Shown here: positions 48,957 through 57,546 of the stretch, one piece after another | Layout: each line of letters opens with the position of its first letter | How positions within the stretch are numbered: position 1 is the first letter of the stretch | Assembly: GCA_026196105.1 (NCBI GenBank) | Contig: JAPHRK010000007.1 | Location: 53,790 to 117,789 of the forward strand | Length of the DNA: 64,000 bases | Origin: Rhodospirillales bacterium | GTDB taxonomy: Bacteria; Pseudomonadota; Alphaproteobacteria; Rhodospirillales; JAPHRK01 | Direction: 5' to 3' | Position numbers and translations under genes: made by a program | The notes under the pieces: generated by a model | What the model was told of the DNA's origin: nothing | Seen by the model: only the letters and a program-made list of their open reading frames with translations | Database searches by the model: none

Positions 48957-50129
48957 TTATACGGTTTCCAGGAAAAATTCGCGACCGATGAGCATACGAC
49001 GAATTTCACTGGTTCCGGCACCAATTTCGTAAAGCTTAGCATCACGGAGCAAACGGCCTGTAGGATATTCGTTAATATAGCCATTGCCGCCCAAGGCTTG
49101 AATTGCTTCAAGCGCCATCCAGGTTGCTTTTTCTGCTGAATAGAGAATCGCGCCAGCGGCATCTTTGCGAGTAGTTTCCCCTCGATCACAAGAAGCAGCG
49201 ACAGCATAAACATAAGCTTTGCAGGCATTCATGGTGGAATACATATCAGCAATCTTGCCCTGCATAAGCTGAAAGGTACCAATTGGCTTGCCGAATTGCT
49301 CCCGGTCATGGATGTAAGGAATGACGATATCCAAGCAGGCCATCATAATTCCCAAAGGGCCGCCAGACAAAACAGTTCGCTCATAATCAAGGCCGCTCAT
49401 AAGGATATTTACGCCACGACCGACTTCACCCATAACGTTCTCAACTGGTACCTCACAATCTTCAAATACCAGCTCACAGGTATTGGAGCCGCGCATACCT
49501 AGCTTGTCGAGTTTCTGTGCTGTAGAGAAACCCTTCATGCCTTTTTCAATAAGGAAAGCCGTCATACCCCGGGGTCCAGCATCCATATCAGTTTTGGCAT
49601 AAACCACCAAAACATCGGCATCAGGGCCGTTGGTGATCCACATTTTATTGCCGTTAAGCACATAATGGTCACCTTTAAGATCAGCCCGAAGCTTCATAGA
49701 AACAACGTCAGAACCAGCCCCTGGCTCACTCATGGCCAAAGCACCCACATGCTCACCACTGATGAGCTTTGGCAAATATTTCTGTTTTTGATCTTTGTTG
49801 GCATTGCGACGGATTTGGTTAACACAAAGATTTGAGTGCGCTCCATAGCTCAAACCAACAGAGGCCGAAGCCCGGCTAATTTCTTCAACGGCAATGGTAT
49901 GCTCAAGATAACCCATCCCGGCTCCACCATATTCTTCCTCTACCGTAATTCCTAGCAAGCCAAGGTCACCCATCTTGCGCCACATATCCATTGGGAATTC
50001 ATTTTTGCTATCAATATCAGCCGCAATAGGCTCTAGCTCATTCTGCGAGAAGCTTTTCACCGTATCGCGAATCATATCCGCAGTTTCACCAAGATTGAAA
50101 TTCAAGGAAGGATATTCAATGGCGCTCAT
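48957..50129 (-). CDS. isovaleryl-CoA dehydrogenase
   Basis: [105 protein letters not shown]. Confidence 0.96.
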   Translation of the reverse strand: MSAIEYPSLNFNLGETADMIRDTVKSFSQNELEPIAADIDSKNEFPMDMWRKMGDLGLLGITVEEEYGGAGMGYLEHTIAVEEISRASASVGLSYGAHSNLCVNQIRRNANKDQKQKYLPKLISGEHVGALAMSEPGAGSDVVSMKLRADLKGDHYVLNGNKMWITNGPDADVLVVYAKTDMDAGPRGMTAFLIEKGMKGFSTAQKLDKLGMRGSNTCELVFEDCEVPVENVMGEVGRGVNILMSGLDYERTVLSGGPLGIMMACLDIVIPYIHDREQFGKPIGTFQLMQGKIADMYSTMNACKAYVYAVAASCDRGETTRKDAAGAILYSAEKATWMALEAIQALGGNGYINEYPTGRLLRDAKLYEIGAGTSEIRRMLIGREFFLETV

Positions 50130-50214
50130 ATTTTGTCCCCGTTTCACAGCCAAAAGAACCGGCCCAACTGAGGGTCGGCTCAATTATAAATATATACTCT
50201 CCACAGCCTAATTA

Positions 50215-50230
50215 ACGTTTACGTAAACGT
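50215..50230. promoter_or_regulatory. LiuR-like operator upstream of the isovaleryl-CoA dehydrogenase gene
   Basis: ACGTTTACGTAAACGT, perfect 16-bp palindrome, about 85 bp upstream of the start at 50129. Confidence 0.75.
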
Positions 50231-50241
50231 CAACTAATTTT

Positions 50242-50697
50242 TTACCCCGAAACCGTTGGATTGTCCTTGATGGTCATCAGAGTAACTTGGGCCACAGCAC
50301 AGTGCTTTTCAATGCCGCCTTTAACAGCAAATACATTGGATTGGCAGACAGTCAATGTTTTCCCGGCTCGGATTACTTCACCCCGGGTAATCAAGAACTC
50401 ACCAACCGCAGGAGCCATAAGATTAACCTTAAACTCAACTGTGAGAACCCCATCCCCTTCTGCCATCAAACTAAAGGCTGCATACCCGCTGGCATTATCA
50501 GCAAGAGTGGAAACAACTCCACCATGGAAGAAGCCGTGTTGCTGGCTTAATTCCTCGCGATAGGGCAATTTTATTTCACACAACCCAGGTTGTACGTCGA
50601 CCAATTCAGCCCCAACAAAATTCATAAATCCTTGTTTATAGAAGCTGGTCTTCACTAATTTATCGTAATTTGGACTTGAAGGGGTGAAATCAGACAT
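50242..50697 (-). CDS. PaaI family thioesterase
   Basis: Hotdog fold: LSQQHGFFHGGVVSTLADNASGYAAFSLM. Confidence 0.9.
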   Translation of the reverse strand: MSDFTPSSPNYDKLVKTSFYKQGFMNFVGAELVDVQPGLCEIKLPYREELSQQHGFFHGGVVSTLADNASGYAAFSLMAEGDGVLTVEFKVNLMAPAVGEFLITRGEVIRAGKTLTVCQSNVFAVKGGIEKHCAVAQVTLMTIKDNPTVSG

Positions 50698-51118
50698 TAA
50701 TCACCTCCAACAACTCATGAGCTTTATCGATAGCCTCTTGAGGGAAAGTACAGGATTTTCGATGTTCCGTATCCATATGGACTCCAACAACATCAGCCAG
50801 AGCAGCAACTTTCCCCTCTTTGCCAACTGTCATTTCGTGGGTAAACTTGATAATCTTCCCCGAAATTTCATTCAGGCGGGTATGAATTTGAACGACTTCA
50901 CCAGCTAAGACTTCAGCTTTGTAAGTAAACTTAATCTCGAGGGCCGCCATACCGCGGTTGTGTTCAGAAAAGTAGGTTTGATCCAGGCCTAATTCAGCAA
51001 AAAAAGCCCATGTAGCTTCATCGCATTTACCTGTGTACCACATGACATTCATGTGCCCCATTTGGTCACAATGCCACGGATAAACAACGCCACGATAGGT
51101 GAATAATGGCTCACTCAT
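50690..51118 (-). CDS. 4HBT/YbgC-like acyl-CoA thioesterase
   Basis: YRGVVYPWHCDQMGHMNVMWYTGKCDEATWAFFAELG; LEIKFTYKAEVLAGEVVQIHTRL. Confidence 0.9.
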   Translation of the reverse strand: MSEPLFTYRGVVYPWHCDQMGHMNVMWYTGKCDEATWAFFAELGLDQTYFSEHNRGMAALEIKFTYKAEVLAGEVVQIHTRLNEISGKIIKFTHEMTVGKEGKVAALADVVGVHMDTEHRKSCTFPQEAIDKAHELLEVINV

Positions 51119-51168
51119 TAAACGCTCCCTGTATATTTTTTTAGCTTTTAGCCGCTTCCCATAAACTT

Positions 51169-51184
51169 ACGTTTACGTAAACGT
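51169..51184. promoter_or_regulatory. LiuR-like operator upstream of the thioesterase genes
   Basis: ACGTTTACGTAAACGT, identical to 50215-50230, about 50 bp upstream of the start at 51118. Confidence 0.75.
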
Positions 51185-51274
51185 TAAGTCTAGAGAAAAA
51201 TTTATCCATTTACTCCTTTAAATGAAGTTCAATAGTAAAGGAGTAGCCATATACGGGAAAAGTTAGTGGAAAAT

Positions 51275-52012
51275 TTACTTGGGCCGCATAGGGGCAGTAA
51301 GGCGTTCTAAGGTGCCGTCTTTTTTCATCTCCAAGATTGTATTGGAGAAAAGGTTTCTCAAGCGTCGTCCTCGAGGGTCATCTCTAAAAGCAAAAGAAAT
51401 GTTGTTTGCTGCAACCGGGTTTAGACGGTCATAAGTTGGCTTTTCAACATCAAGTATTTTTGAAAAGCGATAAATAGCATTAGGGAAGGCGATAAAGGCA
51501 TCAAGGCGATCACGTTCCAGCATTTGCATCAACCGCCCTACATCTTTAACCATGAAAACTTTGAGGTCTGGGTTTTTATCAATATGCTTGCCATATTTAT
51601 ACCCTCGAACCAATCCAAGCCGTTTACCTTTAAGCTCTGATAGGTTTCTAAAAGGGCGCTTTCCTTTACGTGAATATATGTAGCGATTTTGCTCCATGAC
51701 CGGCTCAGACCCGATGACAGGTATTTTAAAAGGGCCAGGCTTCATGAGTTCCAATTGCACCGGGACAAGAACATCTCCCTGCCCCGCATTAAACATAAAC
51801 AAAGCACGCTTACCGGGTAAAATTTCAACTTTTATTTTAAAATCGGCACGCTTAGCCACCTCAACAATTATCGAATGGAACATACTATCTGGTTGAGCCG
51901 TCATTAGCTGAGGAATTGATTTGCCAAGGATAGAGACCGTCTCGGCTAACGCTGCAGAGATTGAAAGGCTCATGCTGAAGAGCAATGCCAGAGCGATATT
52001 GAATAACTTCAC
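51275..52012 (-). CDS. periplasmic solute-binding-like protein (SBP family 3-like), orphan
   Basis: Signal peptide; ...LSELKGKRLGLVRGYKYGKHIDKNPDLKVFMVKDVGRLMQMLERDRLDAFIAFPNAIYRF. Confidence 0.75.
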   Translation of the reverse strand: MKLFNIALALLFSMSLSISAALAETVSILGKSIPQLMTAQPDSMFHSIIVEVAKRADFKIKVEILPGKRALFMFNAGQGDVLVPVQLELMKPGPFKIPVIGSEPVMEQNRYIYSRKGKRPFRNLSELKGKRLGLVRGYKYGKHIDKNPDLKVFMVKDVGRLMQMLERDRLDAFIAFPNAIYRFSKILDVEKPTYDRLNPVAANNISFAFRDDPRGRRLRNLFSNTILEMKKDGTLERLTAPMRPK

Positions 52013-52241
52013 CTACCCCTCCTCAACTATTTTTAGCAATCATTATTCTCAACCATTTTTTATCAATTATTATTATTCTGGACCACCTTAAGACTGAGTC
52101 CAATTACAGTAATCTTAACACATACTGCTTCAACCTACGAATGATATTACAATTATGCATTTTCAATTATCTTTATGGGTTTAGGAGGGTAGCTATTTGT
52201 GCCAATGTAAATAAATAATATGATTGTCAGTGAGGATAAGA

Positions 52242-53480
52242 ATGACAGCTCTTGGGCACATACGTGTTTTAGATTTAACTCGGATTTTAGCAGGGCCATG
52301 GGCAACACAAACTTTGGCTGACCTAGGGGCTCATGTTATCAAGGTTGAAAGACCAGGCCATGGGGACGATACCCGCGCATGGGGGCCACCATATATAAAA
52401 GACGAAAATGGTGCGTTGACCCAAGAGAGCGCTTATTTCCAAACCGTCAATCGTAACAAAGAATCCCTTGCCCTAGACATTACGTCTTCTGAAGGACAAG
52501 AAATTCTAAAAAAACTCATGAGTAAAGTTGATGTTGTTGTTGAGAATTTCAAGGTAGGTGGTCTTTCCAAATACGGGTTAGATTACGACAGCCTAAAGCA
52601 GCTTAAACCAGACCTCATATATTGTTCTATCACTGGGTTTGGTCAAACAGGCCCTTATGCCCACCGTGCTGGATATGATGTGATTATTCAAGCTATGGGG
52701 GGCTTGATGAGCATTACAGGGGAGCCCGATGATCATCCCGGCGGGGGACCTATGAAAACAGGGGTGGCTCTCGCTGATGTTATGACCGGTCTTTATTCCA
52801 CAATCGGTATTCTTTCAGCTCTGACTCATCGAGACCGCACTGGTGAAGGCCAACATATTGACATGGCTTTGCTTGATGTCACTGTTGCAACTTTGGCAAA
52901 TCAGGCCATGAATTATCTGGCCACTGAGGAAGCCCCTAAACGAATGGGTAATGCACATCCGAGCCTTGTTCCTTACCAGTCTTTTCCAACAGCCGATGGG
53001 CATATGATTATGGGCGCAGGTAATGACAAACAATTCAGAGATTTTTGTAAAGAAGTTGGATGCTCTGAACTGAGTGATGATCCTCGCTTCACCAATAATC
53101 AAGCTCGGGTTGCCAATCGGGAAATCCTTATTCCTATCATCTCAGAAATTATAGCGACACGAACGACGAACGAATGGGTCGAGACTTTAGAGCATCTCCA
53201 TGTTCCCTGTGGTCCAATAAATAACCTTGATCAGGTTTTTGATGACCCTCAGGTAAAGGCCCGTGGTCTGAAGATTGACCTCCCCCACTCCACAGCAGGA
53301 ACCGTGCCATCCGTCGCCATGCCGATCAGATTGAGTAAAACTCCCGCCGAGTATCGTACGGCACCTCAGCTCTTAGGGGAAAGTACGCGAAGCGTTCTAA
53401 CCGAGCTTTGTGATATTAATGAAGAAACACTAAGGGCATTAGAAAAATCTGGAGTTATTCAGTTAGGAGATAAAAAGTGA
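52242..53480 (+). CDS. CaiB/BaiF family (class III) CoA-transferase
   Basis: HIRVLDLTRILAGPWATQTLADLGAHVIKVERPGHGDDTRAWGPPY; NRNKESLALDITSSEG; DLIYCSITGFGQTGPYAHRAGYDVIIQAMGGLMSITGEPD. Start reset to the ATG after GAGGATAAG. Confidence 0.95.
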   Translation: MTALGHIRVLDLTRILAGPWATQTLADLGAHVIKVERPGHGDDTRAWGPPYIKDENGALTQESAYFQTVNRNKESLALDITSSEGQEILKKLMSKVDVVVENFKVGGLSKYGLDYDSLKQLKPDLIYCSITGFGQTGPYAHRAGYDVIIQAMGGLMSITGEPDDHPGGGPMKTGVALADVMTGLYSTIGILSALTHRDRTGEGQHIDMALLDVTVATLANQAMNYLATEEAPKRMGNAHPSLVPYQSFPTADGHMIMGAGNDKQFRDFCKEVGCSELSDDPRFTNNQARVANREILIPIISEIIATRTTNEWVETLEHLHVPCGPINNLDQVFDDPQVKARGLKIDLPHSTAGTVPSVAMPIRLSKTPAEYRTAPQLLGESTRSVLTELCDINEETLRALEKSGVIQLGDKK

Positions 53481-55144
53481 GTGAACTTACAGCGGCACAA
53501 ACTCTTGTAAAATGTCTCGTGACCAATGGTGCCGAACGTGTTTATGGGGTCCCCGGAGAAAGTTATTTGTCGGTTCTAAATGCCCTACATGACCGTAATG
53601 ACCTTACGTATGTAAACTGTCGGCAAGAAGGCGGTGCTGCTATGGCGGCTGAAGCTTACGGGAAGCTCACGGGCCGTCCTGGTATCTGTATGGTTACTCG
53701 AGGACCTGGAGCAACCAATGCCAGCGCCGGGGTCCATGTCGCTTTTCAAGATTCCACCCCTTTGATCCTCCTCATTGGTCAAGTAGGCAGGGATATGATC
53801 GAGCGGGAAGCTTTTCAGGAGATTGATTACCGCCGTATGTTTGGGCAAATGGCGAAATGGGTAGCCCAAATTGATGATGCGACCCGAATTCCTGAATTTA
53901 TCAATCGCGCATTTGCTACCGCAACATCAGGCCGTCCAGGTCCAGTGGTCCTAGCTTTACCTGAAGATATGTTACGTGAAACTCTAACGGACCCCCTAAT
54001 TCCTCCTGCCGCTCACACTTCTTCTCCAGCCCCCTCGAGTGAGGATATGGCTAAAGTAAGAGCTGCCCTTGAAAAGGCAAACAGACCTTTCTTGCTCATC
54101 GGAGGTGGCGGATGGTCTGCTGAGGCCTCTGAGAATATCCAGAAATTTAGTGAGGCGAATAAAATCCCCGTTGGGGTTTCTTTCCGATGTCAGGATTACT
54201 TCAACAACAACAACCCTCATTACGCAGGGCATGTTGGGATTGGCATTGACCCGAACCTTGCCAAACGAATCCAAGAAAGCGACCTTTTGATAGTACTTGG
54301 TCCTCGCCTGGGAGAAATGACAACAAGTGGTTATTCTTTATTAAAGCCCCCCGAATCAAAGACACCTCTTATCCATATCCATGCTGATGCTGAAGAACTA
54401 GGACGCGTTTATCACCCCACTCAGGCCATAAATGCAGGGTCGATTAAAACAGCTCAAGCTTTGGCTGACTTAGGAACGGTTTGCCAAAATATCGAGAAGA
54501 AATGGCTCATAAATATCCGGCAAGAATATGAGGCCTTTTCTGTCGGGCAAGATGGTCCAGGCCAAGTTCAAATGCGCCAAATTGTAAAACATGTTCGAGA
54601 AACCTTACCCGACAATGCAATTATCTCCAATGGCGCTGGCAATTACGCAATATGGGTTCATCGGTTTTTCAGCTATCGAAATTACCGTACTGAACTGGCT
54701 CCAACCAGCGGATCAATGGGATATGGTCTCCCTGCTGCTGTGGCTGCTGCAGAACTATATAGAGACCGCCCTGTTGTCTGCTTTGCAGGGGATGGTTGTT
54801 TTATGATGACCTGTCAGGAGTTTGCCACCGCCAAACAATACGGACTGAACCTCACCGTCATTGTTGTCAATAATGGCATGTACGGCACCATTCGTATGCA
54901 CCAGGAAAAGCGTTATCCAGGCCGTGTTTTTGGCACCGATTTAGTCAATCCAGATTTCGCTGCAATGGCCCGTTCTATGGGTGGATTTGGAAAAATTGTC
55001 ACCGACACAAAAGGATTCGCAACTGTTTTTAACGAAGCTTTGGCTTTTAACGGCCCCGCATTGATTGAAATTCAAATAGACCCAAACGCATTAACACCAG
55101 GGGCTTCTTTAGGGGAAATTCGCGATAAAGCTATGGAATCGTAA
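53477..55144 (+). CDS. thiamine pyrophosphate-dependent enzyme (acetolactate synthase-like)
   Basis: GVPGESYLSVLNAL..CRQEGGAAMAAEAYGKLTGRPGICMVTRGPGATNASAGVHVAFQDSTPLILLIGQV; GDGCFMMTCQEFATAKQYGLNLTVIVVNN. GTG start overlaps the upstream stop (GTGA). Confidence 0.92.
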   Translation: MSELTAAQTLVKCLVTNGAERVYGVPGESYLSVLNALHDRNDLTYVNCRQEGGAAMAAEAYGKLTGRPGICMVTRGPGATNASAGVHVAFQDSTPLILLIGQVGRDMIEREAFQEIDYRRMFGQMAKWVAQIDDATRIPEFINRAFATATSGRPGPVVLALPEDMLRETLTDPLIPPAAHTSSPAPSSEDMAKVRAALEKANRPFLLIGGGGWSAEASENIQKFSEANKIPVGVSFRCQDYFNNNNPHYAGHVGIGIDPNLAKRIQESDLLIVLGPRLGEMTTSGYSLLKPPESKTPLIHIHADAEELGRVYHPTQAINAGSIKTAQALADLGTVCQNIEKKWLINIRQEYEAFSVGQDGPGQVQMRQIVKHVRETLPDNAIISNGAGNYAIWVHRFFSYRNYRTELAPTSGSMGYGLPAAVAAAELYRDRPVVCFAGDGCFMMTCQEFATAKQYGLNLTVIVVNNGMYGTIRMHQEKRYPGRVFGTDLVNPDFAAMARSMGGFGKIVTDTKGFATVFNEALAFNGPALIEIQIDPNALTPGASLGEIRDKAMES

Positions 55145-55382
55145 GGATTCGCTATTTTTGGAAAGATTTATGAAAATTAATAAATTCTTGATATTGGTCA
55201 ATTAAGGATTTTTATATAGCGTTTGATCTGTTATCAAACGTTGTCCGTTGTTCGTGGGGAGCGAGACGGTACTTTGGGGGAGTTAAAATGTATATTTCTA
55301 AAAAACCCCCCCATATAAACTTTAATCATGACGTCACACTATTATTTCGTGGCGGCAGAGTTTAACATAGGGAGATGCTGTT

Positions 55383-55649
55383 TTGTCAAACGGTGAAAAT
55401 GCGGGGGTAGCCTATTGGAAGGCCAACCTTCGACTCATGACAATTTGCCTTATTATTTGGGCTATTGTTTCTTACGGATTTGGAATCCTCTTACGTGAAC
55501 CACTTGATGCAATGATGCCTATCGGCGGAATTGGTCTTGGGTTTTGGTTCGCACAACAAGGATCAATCTATGTCTTTTTAGCTTTAGTTTTTTATTATTC
55601 CGTTCAAATGAACAAACTGGACCGTGAACACGGTTTCGACGAAGAATAG
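55383..55649 (+). CDS. DUF4212 (small subunit associated with Na+:solute symporter)
   Basis: YWKANLRLMTICLIIWAIVSYGFGILLREPLDAM...GFWFAQQGSIYVFLALVFYYSVQMNKLDREHGFDEE. Confidence 0.93.
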   Translation: MSNGENAGVAYWKANLRLMTICLIIWAIVSYGFGILLREPLDAMMPIGGIGLGFWFAQQGSIYVFLALVFYYSVQMNKLDREHGFDEE

Positions 55650-55661
55650 GGGGCGGATTAA

Positions 55662-57440
55662 ATGGAACTTCAAACATTAACATACATCGTAGTGGGCTTC
55701 ACGTTTGCTCTCTACTTTGGTATCGCGATTTGGTCGCGTGCTTCTAGCACAGGCGAATTCTACGCTGCGGGTCGTGGCGTACACCCCGTTGCAAACGGTA
55801 TGGCAACTGCTGCTGACTGGATGTCAGCTGCTTCATTCATTTCCATGGCTGGTCTTATCGCCTTTAACGGCTATGACGCCTCACTCTTCTTGATGGGTTG
55901 GACCGGCGGTTACGTGTTGCTTGCTATGTTGCTTGCACCGTACCTGCGGAAATTCGGTAAATACACCGTTCCTGAGTTTATCGGTGATCGTTACTACTCC
56001 CAAACCGCACGTATCGTGGCTGTTATCTGCTTGATCGTAGCTTCAATCACATACGTTATTGGTCAAATGAAGGGTATTGGCGTTGCTTTCTCTCGTTTCC
56101 TTGAGATGGACTTCGCAACTGGCCTCTTCATTGGTATGGGTATCGTGTTCTTCTACGCTGTGCTTGGCGGCATGAAAGGTGTTACATACACCCAGATCGC
56201 TCAGTACTGTGTCTTGATCCTGGCTTATACTATTCCAGCTGTGTTTATTTCACTTAACCTTACAGGTAACCCATTCCCACAATTGGGTCTGTTCAGCGGT
56301 ATGGTTGAAACTGGCACGCCTATCCTAGTGAAATTGAACCAAGTGGTGACGGATTTAGGGTTTGCGGAATATACGGCGCAGAAAACAAATACGCTAAATA
56401 TGACGCTTTATACCCTATCTCTTATGATCGGTACCGCTGGTCTGCCTCACGTTATTATCCGGTTCTTTACCGTTCCTAAAGTACGTGATGCTCGTTTCTC
56501 AGCTGGTTGGGCATTGGTCTTCATCGCGATCCTATACACCACCGCGCCTGCTGTTGGTGCCATGGCTCGTTTGAACATCACCAACACCATTCAAACTGGT
56601 GAAATTGGTACTCCAGACGGTAACCTTGAGTACGACAAACGTCCTCAATGGTTCAAAAACTGGGAAACCACGGGTCTTCTGAAATTTGAAGACAAAAATG
56701 GTGATGGTCGTATCCAGTACTACAACGACAAAAACAAAGAATTCGCGAAAAAAGCTGAAGCATGGGGCTGGAAAGGCAATGAAATGATCAAGGTTGACCG
56801 GGACATCATGGTTCTGGCCAATCCTGAGATTGCTCAACTGCCTAACTGGGTGATTGCATTGGTTGCTGCTGGTGGTTTGGCTGCTGCGCTGTCAACTGCT
56901 GCTGGTCTTTTGCTCGCGATTTCGTCCTCAATTTCTCACGATCTTCTGAAGGGCGTTTTCGCCCCTAATATTACTGAGAAACAAGAGCTCCTGGCAGCTC
57001 GTATTTCTATGGCAGGCGCAATCGCGGTGGCTGGTTACTTAGGACTAAATCCACCAGGGTTTGCTGCGCAAACGGTGGCTTTGGCCTTCGGCCTTGCAGC
57101 ATCCTCTATCTTCCCTGCTCTGATGATGGGTATCTTCGCCAAGAGGGTAAACAACGTCGGTGCTGTGGCAGGTATGTTGGTAGGTATTAGTGCTACCTTG
57201 CTTTACATCTTTACCTTCAAAGGATGGTTCTTCATCCCAGGTACAGCTATGTTGGCAAATACCCCTGCAAACCACTTCATGGGTATTTCCCCAGAAGCCT
57301 TTGGTGCAGTCGGCGCAATGCTTAACTTTGCAGTGGCTTTGACTGTCTCTAAAATGACCGCACCTCCACCAGAGCATATCCAACATCTTGTTGAAGATAT
57401 CCGTATCCCTAAAGGGGCTAGCGGCGCTATCGATCACTAA
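55662..57440 (+). CDS. sodium:solute symporter (VC_2705/ActP-like family)
   Basis: FYAAGRGVHPVANGMATAADWMSAASFISMAGLIAFNGYD; directly follows DUF4212; cytosol/periplasm-exposed loop insertion. Confidence 0.95.
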   Translation: MELQTLTYIVVGFTFALYFGIAIWSRASSTGEFYAAGRGVHPVANGMATAADWMSAASFISMAGLIAFNGYDASLFLMGWTGGYVLLAMLLAPYLRKFGKYTVPEFIGDRYYSQTARIVAVICLIVASITYVIGQMKGIGVAFSRFLEMDFATGLFIGMGIVFFYAVLGGMKGVTYTQIAQYCVLILAYTIPAVFISLNLTGNPFPQLGLFSGMVETGTPILVKLNQVVTDLGFAEYTAQKTNTLNMTLYTLSLMIGTAGLPHVIIRFFTVPKVRDARFSAGWALVFIAILYTTAPAVGAMARLNITNTIQTGEIGTPDGNLEYDKRPQWFKNWETTGLLKFEDKNGDGRIQYYNDKNKEFAKKAEAWGWKGNEMIKVDRDIMVLANPEIAQLPNWVIALVAAGGLAAALSTAAGLLLAISSSISHDLLKGVFAPNITEKQELLAARISMAGAIAVAGYLGLNPPGFAAQTVALAFGLAASSIFPALMMGIFAKRVNNVGAVAGMLVGISATLLYIFTFKGWFFIPGTAMLANTPANHFMGISPEAFGAVGAMLNFAVALTVSKMTAPPPEHIQHLVEDIRIPKGASGAIDH

Positions 57441-57475
57441 GATAATCACTAGATTTTAGTGAGGATTTAAGTACT

Positions 57476-57505
57476 GTAGACCCTGCCCTTAAAAGCAGGG
57501 TCTAC
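57476..57505 (+). terminator. hairpin downstream of the symporter gene (terminator or 3' stabiliser)
   Basis: GTAGACCCTGC-CCTTAAAA-GCAGGGTCTAC: perfect 11-bp stem followed by a weak T-tract (TTTCGTT). Confidence 0.65.
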
Positions 57506-57546
57506 TTTCGTTAGAGCTGTACTTAGCTCATAGAGGAGACAACCTT

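Noticed and set aside
52242-55144. Oxalate catabolism pair frc/oxc
   Set aside because: The ThDP protein reads as acetolactate-synthase-like and I cannot identify oxalyl-CoA decarboxylase-specific features, so an oxalate assignment is not supported.
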